Positions 26,044-35,923 of a stretch of 64,000 nt of DNA are shown here, piece by piece; position 1 is the first letter of the stretch; each line of letters opens with the position of its first letter. Under the pieces are notes generated by a model. The model did no database searches and was not told the DNA's origin. It saw nothing but the letters and a program-made list of their open reading frames with translations. The position numbers and the translations under genes were made by a program. Source of the stretch: Methylosarcina fibrata AML-C10 (GTDB lineage Bacteria > Pseudomonadota > Gammaproteobacteria > Methylococcales > Methylomonadaceae); NCBI RefSeq assembly GCF_000372865.1, contig NZ_KB889965.1:455902-519901 (forward strand), in the 5' to 3' direction.

Positions 26044-27333
26044 ATGCCGGCTAAAACGCCTTACTCAGGCTCTCTAAGCATTTTAACCTCGCTGTTTTTC
26101 ATGTGGGGCTTTGTGACCTGCCTGAACGACGTTCTGATTCCGCATCTGAAGTCGCTGTTCATTCTGGACTATGCCGAGGTCATGCTGGTGCAGTTCAGTT
26201 TCTTTGCCGCTTACCTGCTGGTTTCGGTGCCCAGCGGGTATTTCGTCGAAAGACTCGGCTATCAGATAGGGATCATTACCGGACTCGCCGCCGCCGGCAT
26301 CGGCTGCCTTTTGTTTTATCCGGCCGCAGAACGGCTGAGTTACCCGCTGTTTCTCGGAGCGTTGTTCGTGTTGGCCTCCGGCATCACTTTGTTGCAGGTG
26401 TCCGCCAATCCTTACGTGGCGGCGCTGGGATCGCCCGAGACCGCCGCCAGCCGGCTGACCCTGACGCAGGCGTTCAATTCACTCGGCACCACTCTGGCTC
26501 CGTATTTCGGCGGCCTGTTCATCCTGACGCTGCCGGTCAAAACGCCGGACGAACTGAAATCCTTGAATGCCGGCGCCCTGGCCGCTTATCAATCTACCCA
26601 GGCCAGGCTGGTCGAGATGCCTTATGTAAGCCTGGCGGCCATTCTCCTGGTCATCGCGCTGATCTTTACGGTCATTCCATTGCCCAGGGTGAATTCGCAT
26701 GCCAACGAGCAGGAAGCGGCACGGCGCCCGACGGACGATCATCGGAGTGCCTGGCATTATCGGCATCTCTTGCTGGGTGCTCTCGGCATCTTTGTCTATG
26801 TCGGCGCCGAGGTCGCCATCGGCAGCTTTCTGATCGGCTACCTGGGCGAACCGAATATTGCGGGATTGTCCGCCCAAGCCGCCAGCCGCCATGTTTCTTT
26901 TTACTGGGGTGGAGCGATGCTGGGCCGGTTTGCCGGCGTCCCCCTGATGCGAACCGTTCCGGCCGGCAAATTGCTGACCGTTAACGCGCTGGCCGCCGGC
27001 GGGTTGACCCTGTTTGCGATGTTCGGAGACGGACTTCCCGCCATGTGGGCGATTCTGTCCGTCGGCTTTTTCAATTCCATCATGTTTCCGACCATTTTCT
27101 CGCTGGCGATCCAAGGGCTCGGCAAGCATACGGGGCAGGGCTCCGGCATTTTATGCTCGGCTATCGTCGGAGGCGCCATTCTGCCGGTAATACAAGGCCT
27201 GTTCGCAGACCGCATCGGCCTGCAGCCGGCCTTTTTCGTTCCGGCGCTGTGTTATGGCTACATCGCCTATTACGGCTGGTACGGCAGCCGGCCGGCGGCG
27301 CCGAAAGCCGCGTGCCTGGCTTCGTCAAAATAA
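26044..27333 (+). CDS. FucP/GluP-type sugar:H+ symporter (MFS)
   Basis: 429 residues with about 12 hydrophobic segments. The family start SLFFMWGFVTCLNDVLIPHLK and the segments LFVLASGITLLQVSANPYVAALG and LTLTQAFNSLGTTLAPYFGG are hallmarks of the fucose/glucose/galactose MFS branch. It carries a hexose across the inner membrane with protons. As the second gene after a secreted beta-glucosidase, its substrate is most likely glucose. Confidence 0.9.
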   Translation: MPAKTPYSGSLSILTSLFFMWGFVTCLNDVLIPHLKSLFILDYAEVMLVQFSFFAAYLLVSVPSGYFVERLGYQIGIITGLAAAGIGCLLFYPAAERLSYPLFLGALFVLASGITLLQVSANPYVAALGSPETAASRLTLTQAFNSLGTTLAPYFGGLFILTLPVKTPDELKSLNAGALAAYQSTQARLVEMPYVSLAAILLVIALIFTVIPLPRVNSHANEQEAARRPTDDHRSAWHYRHLLLGALGIFVYVGAEVAIGSFLIGYLGEPNIAGLSAQAASRHVSFYWGGAMLGRFAGVPLMRTVPAGKLLTVNALAAGGLTLFAMFGDGLPAMWAILSVGFFNSIMFPTIFSLAIQGLGKHTGQGSGILCSAIVGGAILPVIQGLFADRIGLQPAFFVPALCYGYIAYYGWYGSRPAAPKAACLASSK

Positions 27334-27667
27334 CGGATTTTTTGCGAAGCCGTTCACAGTTTTAACGGTTGCCCATCGAATCGCTCCCAAGCGGGCCAAT
27401 CCCTGAAATCCTTCCTGAAGGCTGCCGGCCGCTTTTCCCGAAGAGCGCCAAGCCCGGTGATTGAGCCTTTCCCGGTCTCTATTTCAACGCTCCTTCCGAT
27501 CCCGAATCCGCTATAATGAATTGCCAGAGCCAGAGCTATCAGGGCGTTTACGAATGCCTGGGGTGCCGGGCTAAGGGAGATTGGTAAGTGCCGGGAAGAG
27601 AAGGTTAATCGGCTTTTCGGCATTTTCTTAATGGACTCGCGTAAATCTTTAAAGGGCTTTTCCGAAA
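27334..27667. other. Intergenic region
   Basis: 334 bases between the sugar permease and the transglycosylase gene. No gene, RNA or clear terminator seen. Confidence 0.4.
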
Positions 27668-28780
27668 ATGAATCGATGGACTTTGCGAATAGTGCTTTTA
27701 TCGGCAGCGGCGATGGCATTGAATGCGTGCAGCAGTGCCGAGCCGGCAGTGGCACGTGTTAACTCCCGGCCTTATGGCCCGTCAGCCAAGCCGGAGGCCG
27801 CTTTACCGCCAGCCGTGTACACACCGGCAACGTACTCCGGCGTATTTTTAAAACCGGGCGAGCTCGAATCGGCGGTGGCATTCTGGCGCAAAGTTTATGC
27901 CGAGTGGCAGCGTTCGGAAGTCGTATTTCACGACGACCGTCATCTGGACGTGATTTACGAAGTGATGGTATTGCCGGGATACATCGACGACAGCCTAAGC
28001 GCCGAGCAAAAGGAAATCATCAATCAGCGCCGTAATTTCTGGAAAACTCAATTGTCTCTGCTCGAAAGCAAACGGTATTACAACGTGCCGCTCAATGCGG
28101 GCGACCGGCAGTTAATCGCCAAAATGGAACGATCCGGCCGGCCGCTCGCCGGCATTCTGTCCGGCGCCGCCGATCGAGTGCATGCACAGCGGGGAACCCG
28201 CGAGCGTTTCAAACGCGGGCTCGAGATCAGCGGGCGCTACGAGCGGCAATTCAGAAGAATTTTTCGCGACGCCGGGCTGCCGGAAGATCTGGCTTATCTT
28301 CCGCACGTCGAATCTTCGTTTCAGTCGGCGGCCAGATCCTCCGCCGGCGCCGTCGGCATGTGGCAATTCACCAAAGGCGCCGCAAAAAGATTCATGCCAT
28401 CCCATAGGAAACGCGATCTTCGCCTCGATCCTTTCGCTTCCGCCGTCGGCGCAGCCCGCTATCTGAGCTATGCCTACCGGAATCTCGGCGACTGGCCTAC
28501 CGCGATTACTTCGTTTAATCATGGCATCGGCGGCATGAAACGGGCACAAAATCAGGTCGGCCGGGACTTTGCCCGCATCGTGCAGAACTATTCGAGCCCC
28601 GCGTTCGGCTTTGCTTCGCGTAATTATTACGCCCAATTTCTGGCAGCGCGTGAAATTGCCAGCAATCCGATACAGTATTTTCCGGAAGGAGAAATGGTTG
28701 TCGATAATAACGGGCATCAAAGGATCAGTTTCAGCCGCTCCGATCTTTATCTGCTGGACGGTACGACCGCCGAAAAATAA
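27668..28780 (+). CDS. MltD-like lytic transglycosylase lipoprotein
   Basis: 370 residues. A lipoprotein signal peptide ends in the lipobox LNAC (Cys near residue 21). The SLT/goose-lysozyme-like domain has the catalytic Glu in LAYLPHVESSFQSAARSSAGAVGMWQF, then AARYLSYAYRNLGDWPTAITSFNHG. It lacks the C-terminal LysM repeats of E. coli MltD, and its N-terminal 150 residues are an extra helical region. Cleaves peptidoglycan strands in the periplasm. Convergent with the LysR-type gene. Confidence 0.85.
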   Translation: MNRWTLRIVLLSAAAMALNACSSAEPAVARVNSRPYGPSAKPEAALPPAVYTPATYSGVFLKPGELESAVAFWRKVYAEWQRSEVVFHDDRHLDVIYEVMVLPGYIDDSLSAEQKEIINQRRNFWKTQLSLLESKRYYNVPLNAGDRQLIAKMERSGRPLAGILSGAADRVHAQRGTRERFKRGLEISGRYERQFRRIFRDAGLPEDLAYLPHVESSFQSAARSSAGAVGMWQFTKGAAKRFMPSHRKRDLRLDPFASAVGAARYLSYAYRNLGDWPTAITSFNHGIGGMKRAQNQVGRDFARIVQNYSSPAFGFASRNYYAQFLAAREIASNPIQYFPEGEMVVDNNGHQRISFSRSDLYLLDGTTAEK

Positions 28781-28870
28781 CCGGTCTTTCTTCTCCGCCA
28801 CGGCATCTTGAATTTCCTGTACCGAAGGCGCCGGAAACGAAAGTCAGAAGGGCCGGTGCCCGAGCCGTTA

Positions 28871-29770
28871 TTATACAAACCAGCCCCTGTTGTTATTTTC
28901 CAGGATGGCCATGACCGCCGGATGCTTGCGTTTGCGTTGCGCCGTAATCGCGTAGAATCTTTCAAAAACGGCGTCGATCTTACCGATCAATTGAGCTCCG
29001 TATTGTCTCTGAATTTCGATCTCTATGGCGATAGGCGCCACGAACAATCCTGTCCCCCCGGCGGCAAAAGTTTTCAATAAAGCGCTGTCCTCGATTTCGG
29101 CCTTGATGTCGGGATATAGACCTTGGTCATCGAACCATTGATCCAGTGACCGCCTCAGCGCGGTATTTTGGGTCGACAGTAGCAAGGGTGCGCCGTTTAA
29201 GGAATGTGGAAAATCCCGGGAATAGCGTTCGGCCAGTTCCGGCGTTCCGAATACCGCGACTTTGCTTTCGCCCAGCAGATGATTGAAAACCCGGCTGCCG
29301 ACCGATGGGGTCGCCGGAATGTCCGAGAGCACCAAATCGATGCTGTGCAGGGAAATTTCGGAAATGAGGCGCTCGGCTTTGTCTTCGTGGCAGATCAACT
29401 GCACCGGTTCGCCGGCCTGAAACGCCGGTTCCAGCAATCGATAAGAGATCAATTTGGGCAAGGCGTCCGCGATACCGACGTTGAGCTTCAAGCCTCGCCC
29501 GCCGCTTCGCCCGAGGAGCGTCTGAGTCAACTCCTGGCCCAAGGTGAATATTTCCTCGGCGTAGCGGAAAATCGTCCGCCCCGTGTCGCTCAACACCAGC
29601 TTGCGTCCGTCCATATAGTAAAGTTTTTCGCCGACGGCCTGTTCGAATACGGCCAACTGGCCGCTGATCGTAGGCTGAGCCAGATGCAATTTTTCACTGG
29701 CGCGCGAAATGCTTCCTTCTTTGGCCACATGCCAGAAATAGAACAAATGCTGATAGTTGAGACGGTTCAT
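28871..29770 (-). CDS. nhaR: NhaR-like LysR family transcriptional regulator
   Basis: 299 residues. The winged HTH (YQHLFYFWHVAKEGSISRASEKLHLAQPTISGQ) matches NhaR closely, and the effector domain (GIADALPKLISYRLLEPAF, HEDKAERLISEISLHSIDLVLSD) is also NhaR-like. NhaR activates Na+/H+ antiporter and stress genes in enterobacteria. Here no antiporter is adjacent; the divergent neighbour is cysD, so the target is uncertain. Confidence 0.85.
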   Translation of the reverse strand: MNRLNYQHLFYFWHVAKEGSISRASEKLHLAQPTISGQLAVFEQAVGEKLYYMDGRKLVLSDTGRTIFRYAEEIFTLGQELTQTLLGRSGGRGLKLNVGIADALPKLISYRLLEPAFQAGEPVQLICHEDKAERLISEISLHSIDLVLSDIPATPSVGSRVFNHLLGESKVAVFGTPELAERYSRDFPHSLNGAPLLLSTQNTALRRSLDQWFDDQGLYPDIKAEIEDSALLKTFAAGGTGLFVAPIAIEIEIQRQYGAQLIGKIDAVFERFYAITAQRKRKHPAVMAILENNNRGWFV

Positions 29771-29775
29771 GACGA

Positions 29776-29835
29776 TTTAATATATAGTTTTTATCAATAA
29801 TATGAATAGATATATTCTATTTTACTATTTATTGG
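29776..29835. promoter_or_regulatory. AT-rich divergent region with a LysR-type T-N11-A palindrome
   Basis: A 60-base AT-rich block lies just upstream of the LysR-type gene. GAATAGATATATTC (29804-29817) is a near-perfect palindrome compatible with a LysR site. Assignment is by position and shape only. Confidence 0.3.
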
Positions 29836-30054
29836 CTCCTCCGTATTCTGTAGCTTGATAAATCCACTTTAGCCAGGGCAGAGAATCATGAAAATACCGA
29901 GTAAAGCGATAAAACAGTCACAAGCTATTCTCCGGCGGCTAGCGGAGGCTGAGGGGATGTTCCATTTTTCGTTGTTCCCGTTCGACGCCACGTTACATTT
30001 ACCGGAACTTCGATCGAGCATTGCGCAACGTGTACGGTAGAGGAGCCAAAGCCT

Positions 30055-30954
30055 ATGAATTTGACCCATTTAAAACAGCTGGAAGCTGAAAGTATTCATA
30101 TCATCCGAGAAGTTGCCGCCGAATTCGAGCGGCCGGTGATGCTGTATTCGATCGGCAAGGATTCGGCGGTCATGCTGCATTTGGCGATGAAGGCGTTCTT
30201 TCCCGGTAAGCCGCCCTTTCCGCTGCTGCACGTCGACACGACCTGGAAATTCCGGGAAATGATCGAATTCAGGGACAGACTGACCCGGGATCTGGGCCTG
30301 GAGCTGTTGGTCTACATCAATCAGGACGGCGTCGCCCAGGGCATCGGCCCGTTTACCCACGGCAGCAAGAAACACACGGACGTGATGAAAACCGACGCGC
30401 TCAAGCAGGCCCTGAACCAATATCAATTCGACGCGGCCTTCGGCGGCGCCCGGCGCGACGAAGAAAAATCCCGGGCCAAGGAGCGGGTCTATTCGTTCCG
30501 CGACAAGAACCACCGCTGGGATCCGAAAAACCAGCGTCCCGAGCTGTGGAACATTTACAACGGCAAGATCGACAAGGGCGAAAGCATCCGCGTGTTCCCG
30601 CTGTCGAACTGGACCGAGCTGGACATCTGGCAGTACATCCATCTGGAAAAAATCCCGATCGTGCCGCTGTATTTCGCCAAAGAGCGGCCGGTGGTCGACA
30701 AGGACGGCATGCTGATCATGGTCGACGACGAGCGCATGCCGATCGGCCCCGAAGACAAGATCGAAATGAAACGGGTGCGTTTTCGCACGCTGGGCTGCTA
30801 CCCGTTGACCGGCGCCGTCGAATCGAACGCGACCACGCTGCCTGAAATCATCCAGGAGATGCTCTTGACTACCACCTCGGAACGCCAGGGCCGCCTGATC
30901 GATCACGACCAGGCCGGGTCGATGGAACAGAAAAAGCGGGAAGGCTATTTTTAA
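30055..30954 (+). CDS. cysD: Sulfate adenylyltransferase subunit 2
   Basis: 299 residues, full length. PP-loop ATP-binding motif [12 protein letters not shown] near residue 33; [16 protein letters not shown] and the C-terminal [11 protein letters not shown] plus [21 protein letters not shown]-type ending are diagnostic. With CysN it makes APS from ATP and sulfate in the cytoplasm. AGAGGAG lies upstream of the ATG. Confidence 0.97.
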   Translation: MNLTHLKQLEAESIHIIREVAAEFERPVMLYSIGKDSAVMLHLAMKAFFPGKPPFPLLHVDTTWKFREMIEFRDRLTRDLGLELLVYINQDGVAQGIGPFTHGSKKHTDVMKTDALKQALNQYQFDAAFGGARRDEEKSRAKERVYSFRDKNHRWDPKNQRPELWNIYNGKIDKGESIRVFPLSNWTELDIWQYIHLEKIPIVPLYFAKERPVVDKDGMLIMVDDERMPIGPEDKIEMKRVRFRTLGCYPLTGAVESNATTLPEIIQEMLLTTTSERQGRLIDHDQAGSMEQKKREGYF

Positions 30955-31043
30955 GCCCGGTTTCAGCCTGCGCTCCGGTCCGCCCCCAGGACCGGCGATT
31001 CGACCGACGATATTGCACCCTTACAGGAATTCGAAGAAAGACT

Positions 31044-32669
31044 ATGTCCCATCAATCCGATCTCATCAGCACCGACATCAACGCCTATCTGGCTCAGCAC
31101 GAACGTAAGGAATTGCTGCGTTTTCTGACCTGCGGCAACGTCGACGACGGCAAAAGCACGCTCATCGGCCGTCTTCTGCACGACTCCAAAATGATCTACG
31201 AAGATCAACTGGCCGCGGTGCAAGCCGACAGCGTCAAGTCCGGCACCACCGGCGCCGGCAAGATCGACCTGGCGCTGCTGGTCGACGGCCTGCAGGCGGA
31301 GCGGGAACAAGGCATCACCATCGACGTCGCCTACCGCTACTTCTCCACGTCCACGCGGAAGTTCATCATCGCCGACACCCCGGGGCACGAACAGTACACC
31401 CGCAACATGGCCACCGGCGCCTCCACCTGCGACCTGGCGATCATTCTGATCGACGCCCGTTACGGCGTGCAAACCCAGACCAAGCGGCACAGCTTCATCG
31501 CTTCCTTGCTCGGCATTCAGCACATCATCGTCGCGGTCAACAAAATGGATCTGGTCGATTACAGCGAAGCCACGTTCAACCGGATCAAAGAGGACTACCT
31601 CGCCTTCACCCGGGCATTGTCCCTGCACGACATCCGTTTCATTCCGATTTCGGCGCTGGACGGCGACAACGTCGTCCATCCGAGCGCGCACATGCCCTGG
31701 TTCACCGGCGAGCCGTTAATGGATGCATTGAACCACGTCCAGATCGCCAACGATTACAATTTCACCGACGCCCGCTTTCCGGTGCAGTACGTCAACCGTC
31801 CCAACCTGAACTTCCGGGGCTTCTGCGGCACCGTCGCCGCCGGCGTATTCCGCCAAGGCGACCGGATCACCGCGCTGCCTTCCGGTAAAAGCAGCACGAT
31901 CAAATCGATCGTCACCTACGACGGCGAGCTGACACAAGCCTTTCCGCCGATGGCCGTGACCCTGACCCTGGAAGATGAAATCGACATCAGCCGCGGCGAT
32001 ATGATCGTCGGCGCCGACACGACCCCGGCCGTCGTCGCGGACAAATTCAACGCCCACATCGTCTGGATGAACGAGAAGGCGCTCGCCCCCGGCCGCCAGT
32101 ACACGCTGAAACTGGCCAGCCGCAGCGTGTCCGGTTCCGTTTCGCTGATCCACCACCGGATCGACGTCAATACGCTCGAGCATCACGACGCCAACGAACT
32201 GAAACTCAACGAGATCGGCTACTGCACCGTGTCGGTGAATGCCCCGGTCGTGTTCGATCCGTACCGGGCCAGCCGCGGCACCGGCTCGTTCATTATCATC
32301 GACCGCCTCAGCAACGGCACCGTCGGCGCCGGCATGATCGTCGGCGCCACCGGCGACGAAGCGCTCCAACCCGTCAGCATCGAAGAACGCGCAGCACGCT
32401 TCGGACAAGCTCCCTGCGTGATCGACTTATACGGCGATCACGCGAAGCAGACGGCTTCCTGCCTGGAGCGCAAGCTGTTCGATAACGGACATATGGTCGT
32501 CATTCTGGAACACGGCAGCGAGGAAGCGATCGCGTCGCTTAAAAGCGCCGGACTTCTGTGCCTGACTGTGAACGGAAAAGACGTCAAGAGCGATCTGGCT
32601 TTCAACTGCGCCGAGCGCACTCTCGACGAAATTTATCAAAGTTTAAAAAATTCATGCATAATTTACTAA
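31044..32669 (+). CDS. cysN: Sulfate adenylyltransferase subunit 1 with degenerate APS kinase-like tail
   Basis: 541 residues. GTPase motifs are intact: GNVDDGKST (31-39), DTPGH (111-115), NKMD (166-169). The EF-Tu-like domains run to about 440. After the CysNC-type linker EERAARFGQ (447-455), residues 458-541 resemble the start of an APS kinase ([21 protein letters not shown]), but the P-loop is replaced by YGDHAKQTA and much of the kinase is missing. So the GTPase that drives APS synthesis should work, but the tail cannot be a kinase. Lies 89 bases after cysD. Confidence 0.95.
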   Translation: MSHQSDLISTDINAYLAQHERKELLRFLTCGNVDDGKSTLIGRLLHDSKMIYEDQLAAVQADSVKSGTTGAGKIDLALLVDGLQAEREQGITIDVAYRYFSTSTRKFIIADTPGHEQYTRNMATGASTCDLAIILIDARYGVQTQTKRHSFIASLLGIQHIIVAVNKMDLVDYSEATFNRIKEDYLAFTRALSLHDIRFIPISALDGDNVVHPSAHMPWFTGEPLMDALNHVQIANDYNFTDARFPVQYVNRPNLNFRGFCGTVAAGVFRQGDRITALPSGKSSTIKSIVTYDGELTQAFPPMAVTLTLEDEIDISRGDMIVGADTTPAVVADKFNAHIVWMNEKALAPGRQYTLKLASRSVSGSVSLIHHRIDVNTLEHHDANELKLNEIGYCTVSVNAPVVFDPYRASRGTGSFIIIDRLSNGTVGAGMIVGATGDEALQPVSIEERAARFGQAPCVIDLYGDHAKQTASCLERKLFDNGHMVVILEHGSEEAIASLKSAGLLCLTVNGKDVKSDLAFNCAERTLDEIYQSLKNSCIIY

Positions 32670-32894
32670 CCGAAAGTCAAGCTATGACGGTTTGTCTGTC
32701 TGGAGTCGGCGAACGGGTCGGCGCTGAACTGGACTATTCGGTAAGAAAATGCTCCGTCGGGGCATTACCGATAAAACTGAAATGGACGGGAAATGATACC
32801 TACGGGAAAATCTTGAGAAGCCTCAAAATGCTCAACAACAGCCGGGCGTTTGCAGTCGGATTGACTCATTTACTCTAACAGGGAAAAGCAGCTT

Positions 32895-34565
32895 ATGACC
32901 TCGCTCGCAAGCCCGTTGCAGCGACTCCAACATTTGATCCGGATCGAACGCGAAGACATCGGTACGCTGATTGCCTACGGCATCGGTGTCGGCGTGATGT
33001 CGCTGGCCACGCCCGTTGCCGTTCAGGCTCTGGTGAATACCATCGCTTTCGGAGCACTCTTTCAACCCTTGCTGGTGCTGACGCTGGTGCTTCTGGTGCT
33101 GGTTGGCTTCAGCAACATGCTGATCGCTTTACAGTTCTACGTCGTGGAAATGCTCCAGCGCCGGCTGTTCGTGCGTTTTTTCGACGAAGCGGCTGCACAC
33201 CTGAAGCAGGCTCATATTGCCAGCCGCGATCATCACCATCTGCCCGAATTGGCAAACCGGTTTCTGGACGTCGCCGGGCTGCAGAAAACCGCCTCCGTGT
33301 TATTGCTGGAAACCTTGGGCTACGTTCTTCAGACCTTGATCGGCATGATCCTGCTGGCGTTTTATCATCCCTTGCTGTTGGCGTTCGACCTGTTCGTGAT
33401 CGCCGCGCTCTGGGGGATCTTGTTCGTCATGGGAAAAAACGGAGTAAGCACGGCCATTGAACAATCCAAAGCCAAATACGCCGCTCAGGCTTGGCTTGAG
33501 AATATTGCCGCCAATCCGTTGCTGGGCAAGGCGGCCGGCGATAACGCCTTTCTCGGCGAGAAGACCGATCACCTGGCACGAAACTACCTGGACGCCTGCA
33601 GCCGGCATTTTCGGATACTGGCGCGGCAAAACACCGGCGCGTTGGTCCTGCATACGCTGGCGAATACCTTGCTGCTCGGCATGGGCGGATGGATGGTGAT
33701 CAATTACCAACTGAGCTTGGGGCAGTTGATCGCGGCCGAACTGGTCGTCAGCGCGATGATTTACGGACTGACTCGTTTGGGAAAAACTCTGGAAAATTTC
33801 TACGAACTGCTGACCAGCGTCGACAAGATCGGCCATTTGCTCGACATCCCTCAGGAAAGCACACGAGGGATCGGCTTTGAGCCTACCGGAGGCTCTTGCC
33901 GGCTGGACGTTTACGGCGTCTTTCTGCCGGAAAGCCCGAACACGGATTCGCTGCGCGGAATCGATTTGCATCTTGAGCCCGGCGACCGGCTGGTGCTAAG
34001 CCGCGGTGCCGACCGGGGAACGTTGCTGGAAGTCTTGTTCGGGCTTAGAACGCCGGTCCAGGGCTATGTTCGCCTGAACCATCAGGATCTGAGGGATCTG
34101 AATCTGGGCCAGTTGCGCGACAGCGTCCATCTCGTTCGGGAAGCCGAGATCATCGAGGCCACCGTCCTGGACAATTTGTGCCTGGGCCGGGATCTGGATT
34201 TGGGCGGCCTGAGGCAGATTCTGGCGCAAGTCGGTTTGCTCGAACCCTTGGACGCTCTGCCTGACGGGTTGCACAGCCGTCTCGGCGCCGATGGCATGCC
34301 CTTGACCAGGGAGCAGTGCCTGCGTCTCACCTTGGCGCGGGCTCTCGCTGGAAGGCCCGGGCTGCTGCTGCTGGATGGGGTGCTCGACCGCATCGACTAC
34401 CGGGTGGTGCCCGCTCTGCTCGATGTGCTTCTGGCGAACGAGGCTCCGTGGACGCTGATCGTAACCAGCCGGCATCCCGAAATTATCGCCCGCTTTAATC
34501 GCCATGCGTTTATTCAGCAAGGGATGCTACACGAACAGACGTTCGAAAATCAAGGAAAGCTTTGA
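32895..34565 (+). CDS. ABC exporter-type protein with a degenerate nucleotide-binding domain
   Basis: 556 residues. Residues 1-320 form a type I exporter membrane domain (helices about 25-80 and 135-185, 250-290), similar in layout to HlyB/PrtD but with no N-terminal peptidase domain. The C-terminal 210 residues align with an ABC ATPase, yet the key motifs are lost. Walker A is SRGADRGTL (369-377, no Lys), the LSGGQ signature is LTREQ (470-474), Walker B is LLLLDGVLDRID (catalytic Glu is Gly), and the H-loop is TSRHP. ATP hydrolysis is therefore doubtful. First gene of an operon with HlyD and TolC partners. Confidence 0.85.
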   Translation: MTSLASPLQRLQHLIRIEREDIGTLIAYGIGVGVMSLATPVAVQALVNTIAFGALFQPLLVLTLVLLVLVGFSNMLIALQFYVVEMLQRRLFVRFFDEAAAHLKQAHIASRDHHHLPELANRFLDVAGLQKTASVLLLETLGYVLQTLIGMILLAFYHPLLLAFDLFVIAALWGILFVMGKNGVSTAIEQSKAKYAAQAWLENIAANPLLGKAAGDNAFLGEKTDHLARNYLDACSRHFRILARQNTGALVLHTLANTLLLGMGGWMVINYQLSLGQLIAAELVVSAMIYGLTRLGKTLENFYELLTSVDKIGHLLDIPQESTRGIGFEPTGGSCRLDVYGVFLPESPNTDSLRGIDLHLEPGDRLVLSRGADRGTLLEVLFGLRTPVQGYVRLNHQDLRDLNLGQLRDSVHLVREAEIIEATVLDNLCLGRDLDLGGLRQILAQVGLLEPLDALPDGLHSRLGADGMPLTREQCLRLTLARALAGRPGLLLLDGVLDRIDYRVVPALLDVLLANEAPWTLIVTSRHPEIIARFNRHAFIQQGMLHEQTFENQGKL

Positions 34566-35923
34566 TGATGGAGAGTAACCGAAATAATGACGGAGCTGTG
34601 CCGTTGGCTCCTTTGGCGATGGCGGAAACGTCGCCGCTGGCGCGCCGGATTGCCCGCTCGCTGGTCGTCTTGTTCATGATCTTGTTCGTACTGCTGGCTT
34701 TGACGCCCTGGCAGCAGAACGTACGGGGAATCGGACGCGTCGTCGCCTATGCGCCGACCGAGCGTCAGCAAATGATTACCGCCACCGTGGAAGGACGGGT
34801 GTCGCAATGGTGGGTAAGAGAGGGAACGCCTGTCAAACGGGGCCAGATCCTGGCCGAAGTGCGCGACAACGATCCTTTGCTCGTCGAGCGACTTAAGATA
34901 GAAAAGGAAACCTTGCTGGCGCGGCAGGCGGCCACCGAGGCCCGAATCGAAACGATCCGGGAACAAATCCGGATGGCCGAAGAAGCGCGGCCTCAAGCTT
35001 TGGCCGCGGCGCAATCCCGAGTCGACATGGCCCGCGAACGCTACAAGGCGGCCGCTCATGCGCTCGAAGCGGCGCGAGCGGCCCGTTTGACCGCCAACTT
35101 GAATCTGGACCGCCAGCAACAGTTGCGCAGCAAAGGCCTGTCTTCGCAGCGGACGCTGGAGCTCTCCCGCCAGGAAATGGCCTTTCGCGATACCGAAGTC
35201 GAGCGCGGCCAAGCGATGCTGCAATCGGCAAAAAACGAGATCGAGGCGCTGGCTTCCGACAGGCAAAAGCTGGCCGCGGACGCTACGGCCGCCATCGAAA
35301 AAAATCGCGCCGATCTCAATAAGGCGATCGAAGACCAAAACTATGTCAAGGCCGATTTGTTGAAGCTGGAAACGCGCCTGGCACGCCAACTGACGCAAAC
35401 GGTGACTGCGCCCCGCGACGGCATCATTTTACGCTTATTGGCCAACCCAGGAGCGGAACTGATCAAGCCCGGGCAGCCTCTGGCGATCCTGATTCCGGAC
35501 ACGGTCGAACGCGCCGTTGAACTCTGGGTCGACGGCAACGATCTGCCGCTGATCGTCAACGGCAGCCGGGTCAGGCTCCAGTTCGAAGGTTATCCGGCGA
35601 TTCAGTTCGGCGGTTGGCCGGAATTTTCGGTCGGCTCGTTCGGCGGCCGGGTCGCATTGATCGACGCAACCGATGACGGCAAGGGTCATTTCCGTATTGT
35701 AGTGACACCCGATGCGAACGATGTCGCTTGGCCCGGGGTGCGCTTTCTCCGCCAGGGTGTCCGGGTGAACGGTTGGGTATTGCTCGGCCAGGTGACTCTG
35801 GGTTATGAATTATGGCGAATTTTCAACGGTTTTCCTCCCTTGATCCTGCCCGAAACCACCGTCGTCGATAAGCCCAAAGACGACGGCAAAACGACCGGCG
35901 GCGACGAGAAAAAAGATTCATGA
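34565..35923 (+). CDS. HlyD-family periplasmic adaptor
   Basis: About 452 residues. One transmembrane helix (about 28-48, LVVLFMILFVLLALTPW), a biotinyl-lipoyl half (ATVEGRVSQWWVREGTPVKRGQILAEV), a long coiled coil (about 105-260, rich in Ala/Glu/Arg with regular Leu), the second lipoyl half (TVTAPRDGIILRLLANPGAELIKPGQPLAILI) and a beta-barrel. The C-terminal 25 residues are charged (DDGKTTGGDEKKDS). It links the inner-membrane partner to TolC. The ATG at 34565 shares its A with the upstream TGA and has AAGGA at good spacing. Confidence 0.9.
   Translation: MMESNRNNDGAVPLAPLAMAETSPLARRIARSLVVLFMILFVLLALTPWQQNVRGIGRVVAYAPTERQQMITATVEGRVSQWWVREGTPVKRGQILAEVRDNDPLLVERLKIEKETLLARQAATEARIETIREQIRMAEEARPQALAAAQSRVDMARERYKAAAHALEAARAARLTANLNLDRQQQLRSKGLSSQRTLELSRQEMAFRDTEVERGQAMLQSAKNEIEALASDRQKLAADATAAIEKNRADLNKAIEDQNYVKADLLKLETRLARQLTQTVTAPRDGIILRLLANPGAELIKPGQPLAILIPDTVERAVELWVDGNDLPLIVNGSRVRLQFEGYPAIQFGGWPEFSVGSFGGRVALIDATDDGKGHFRIVVTPDANDVAWPGVRFLRQGVRVNGWVLLGQVTLGYELWRIFNGFPPLILPETTVVDKPKDDGKTTGGDEKKDS

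Noticed and set aside
32684-32878. 64-codon ORF between cysN and the ABC gene
   Set aside because: No ribosome binding site, weak protein character; probably untranslated leader of the exporter operon.
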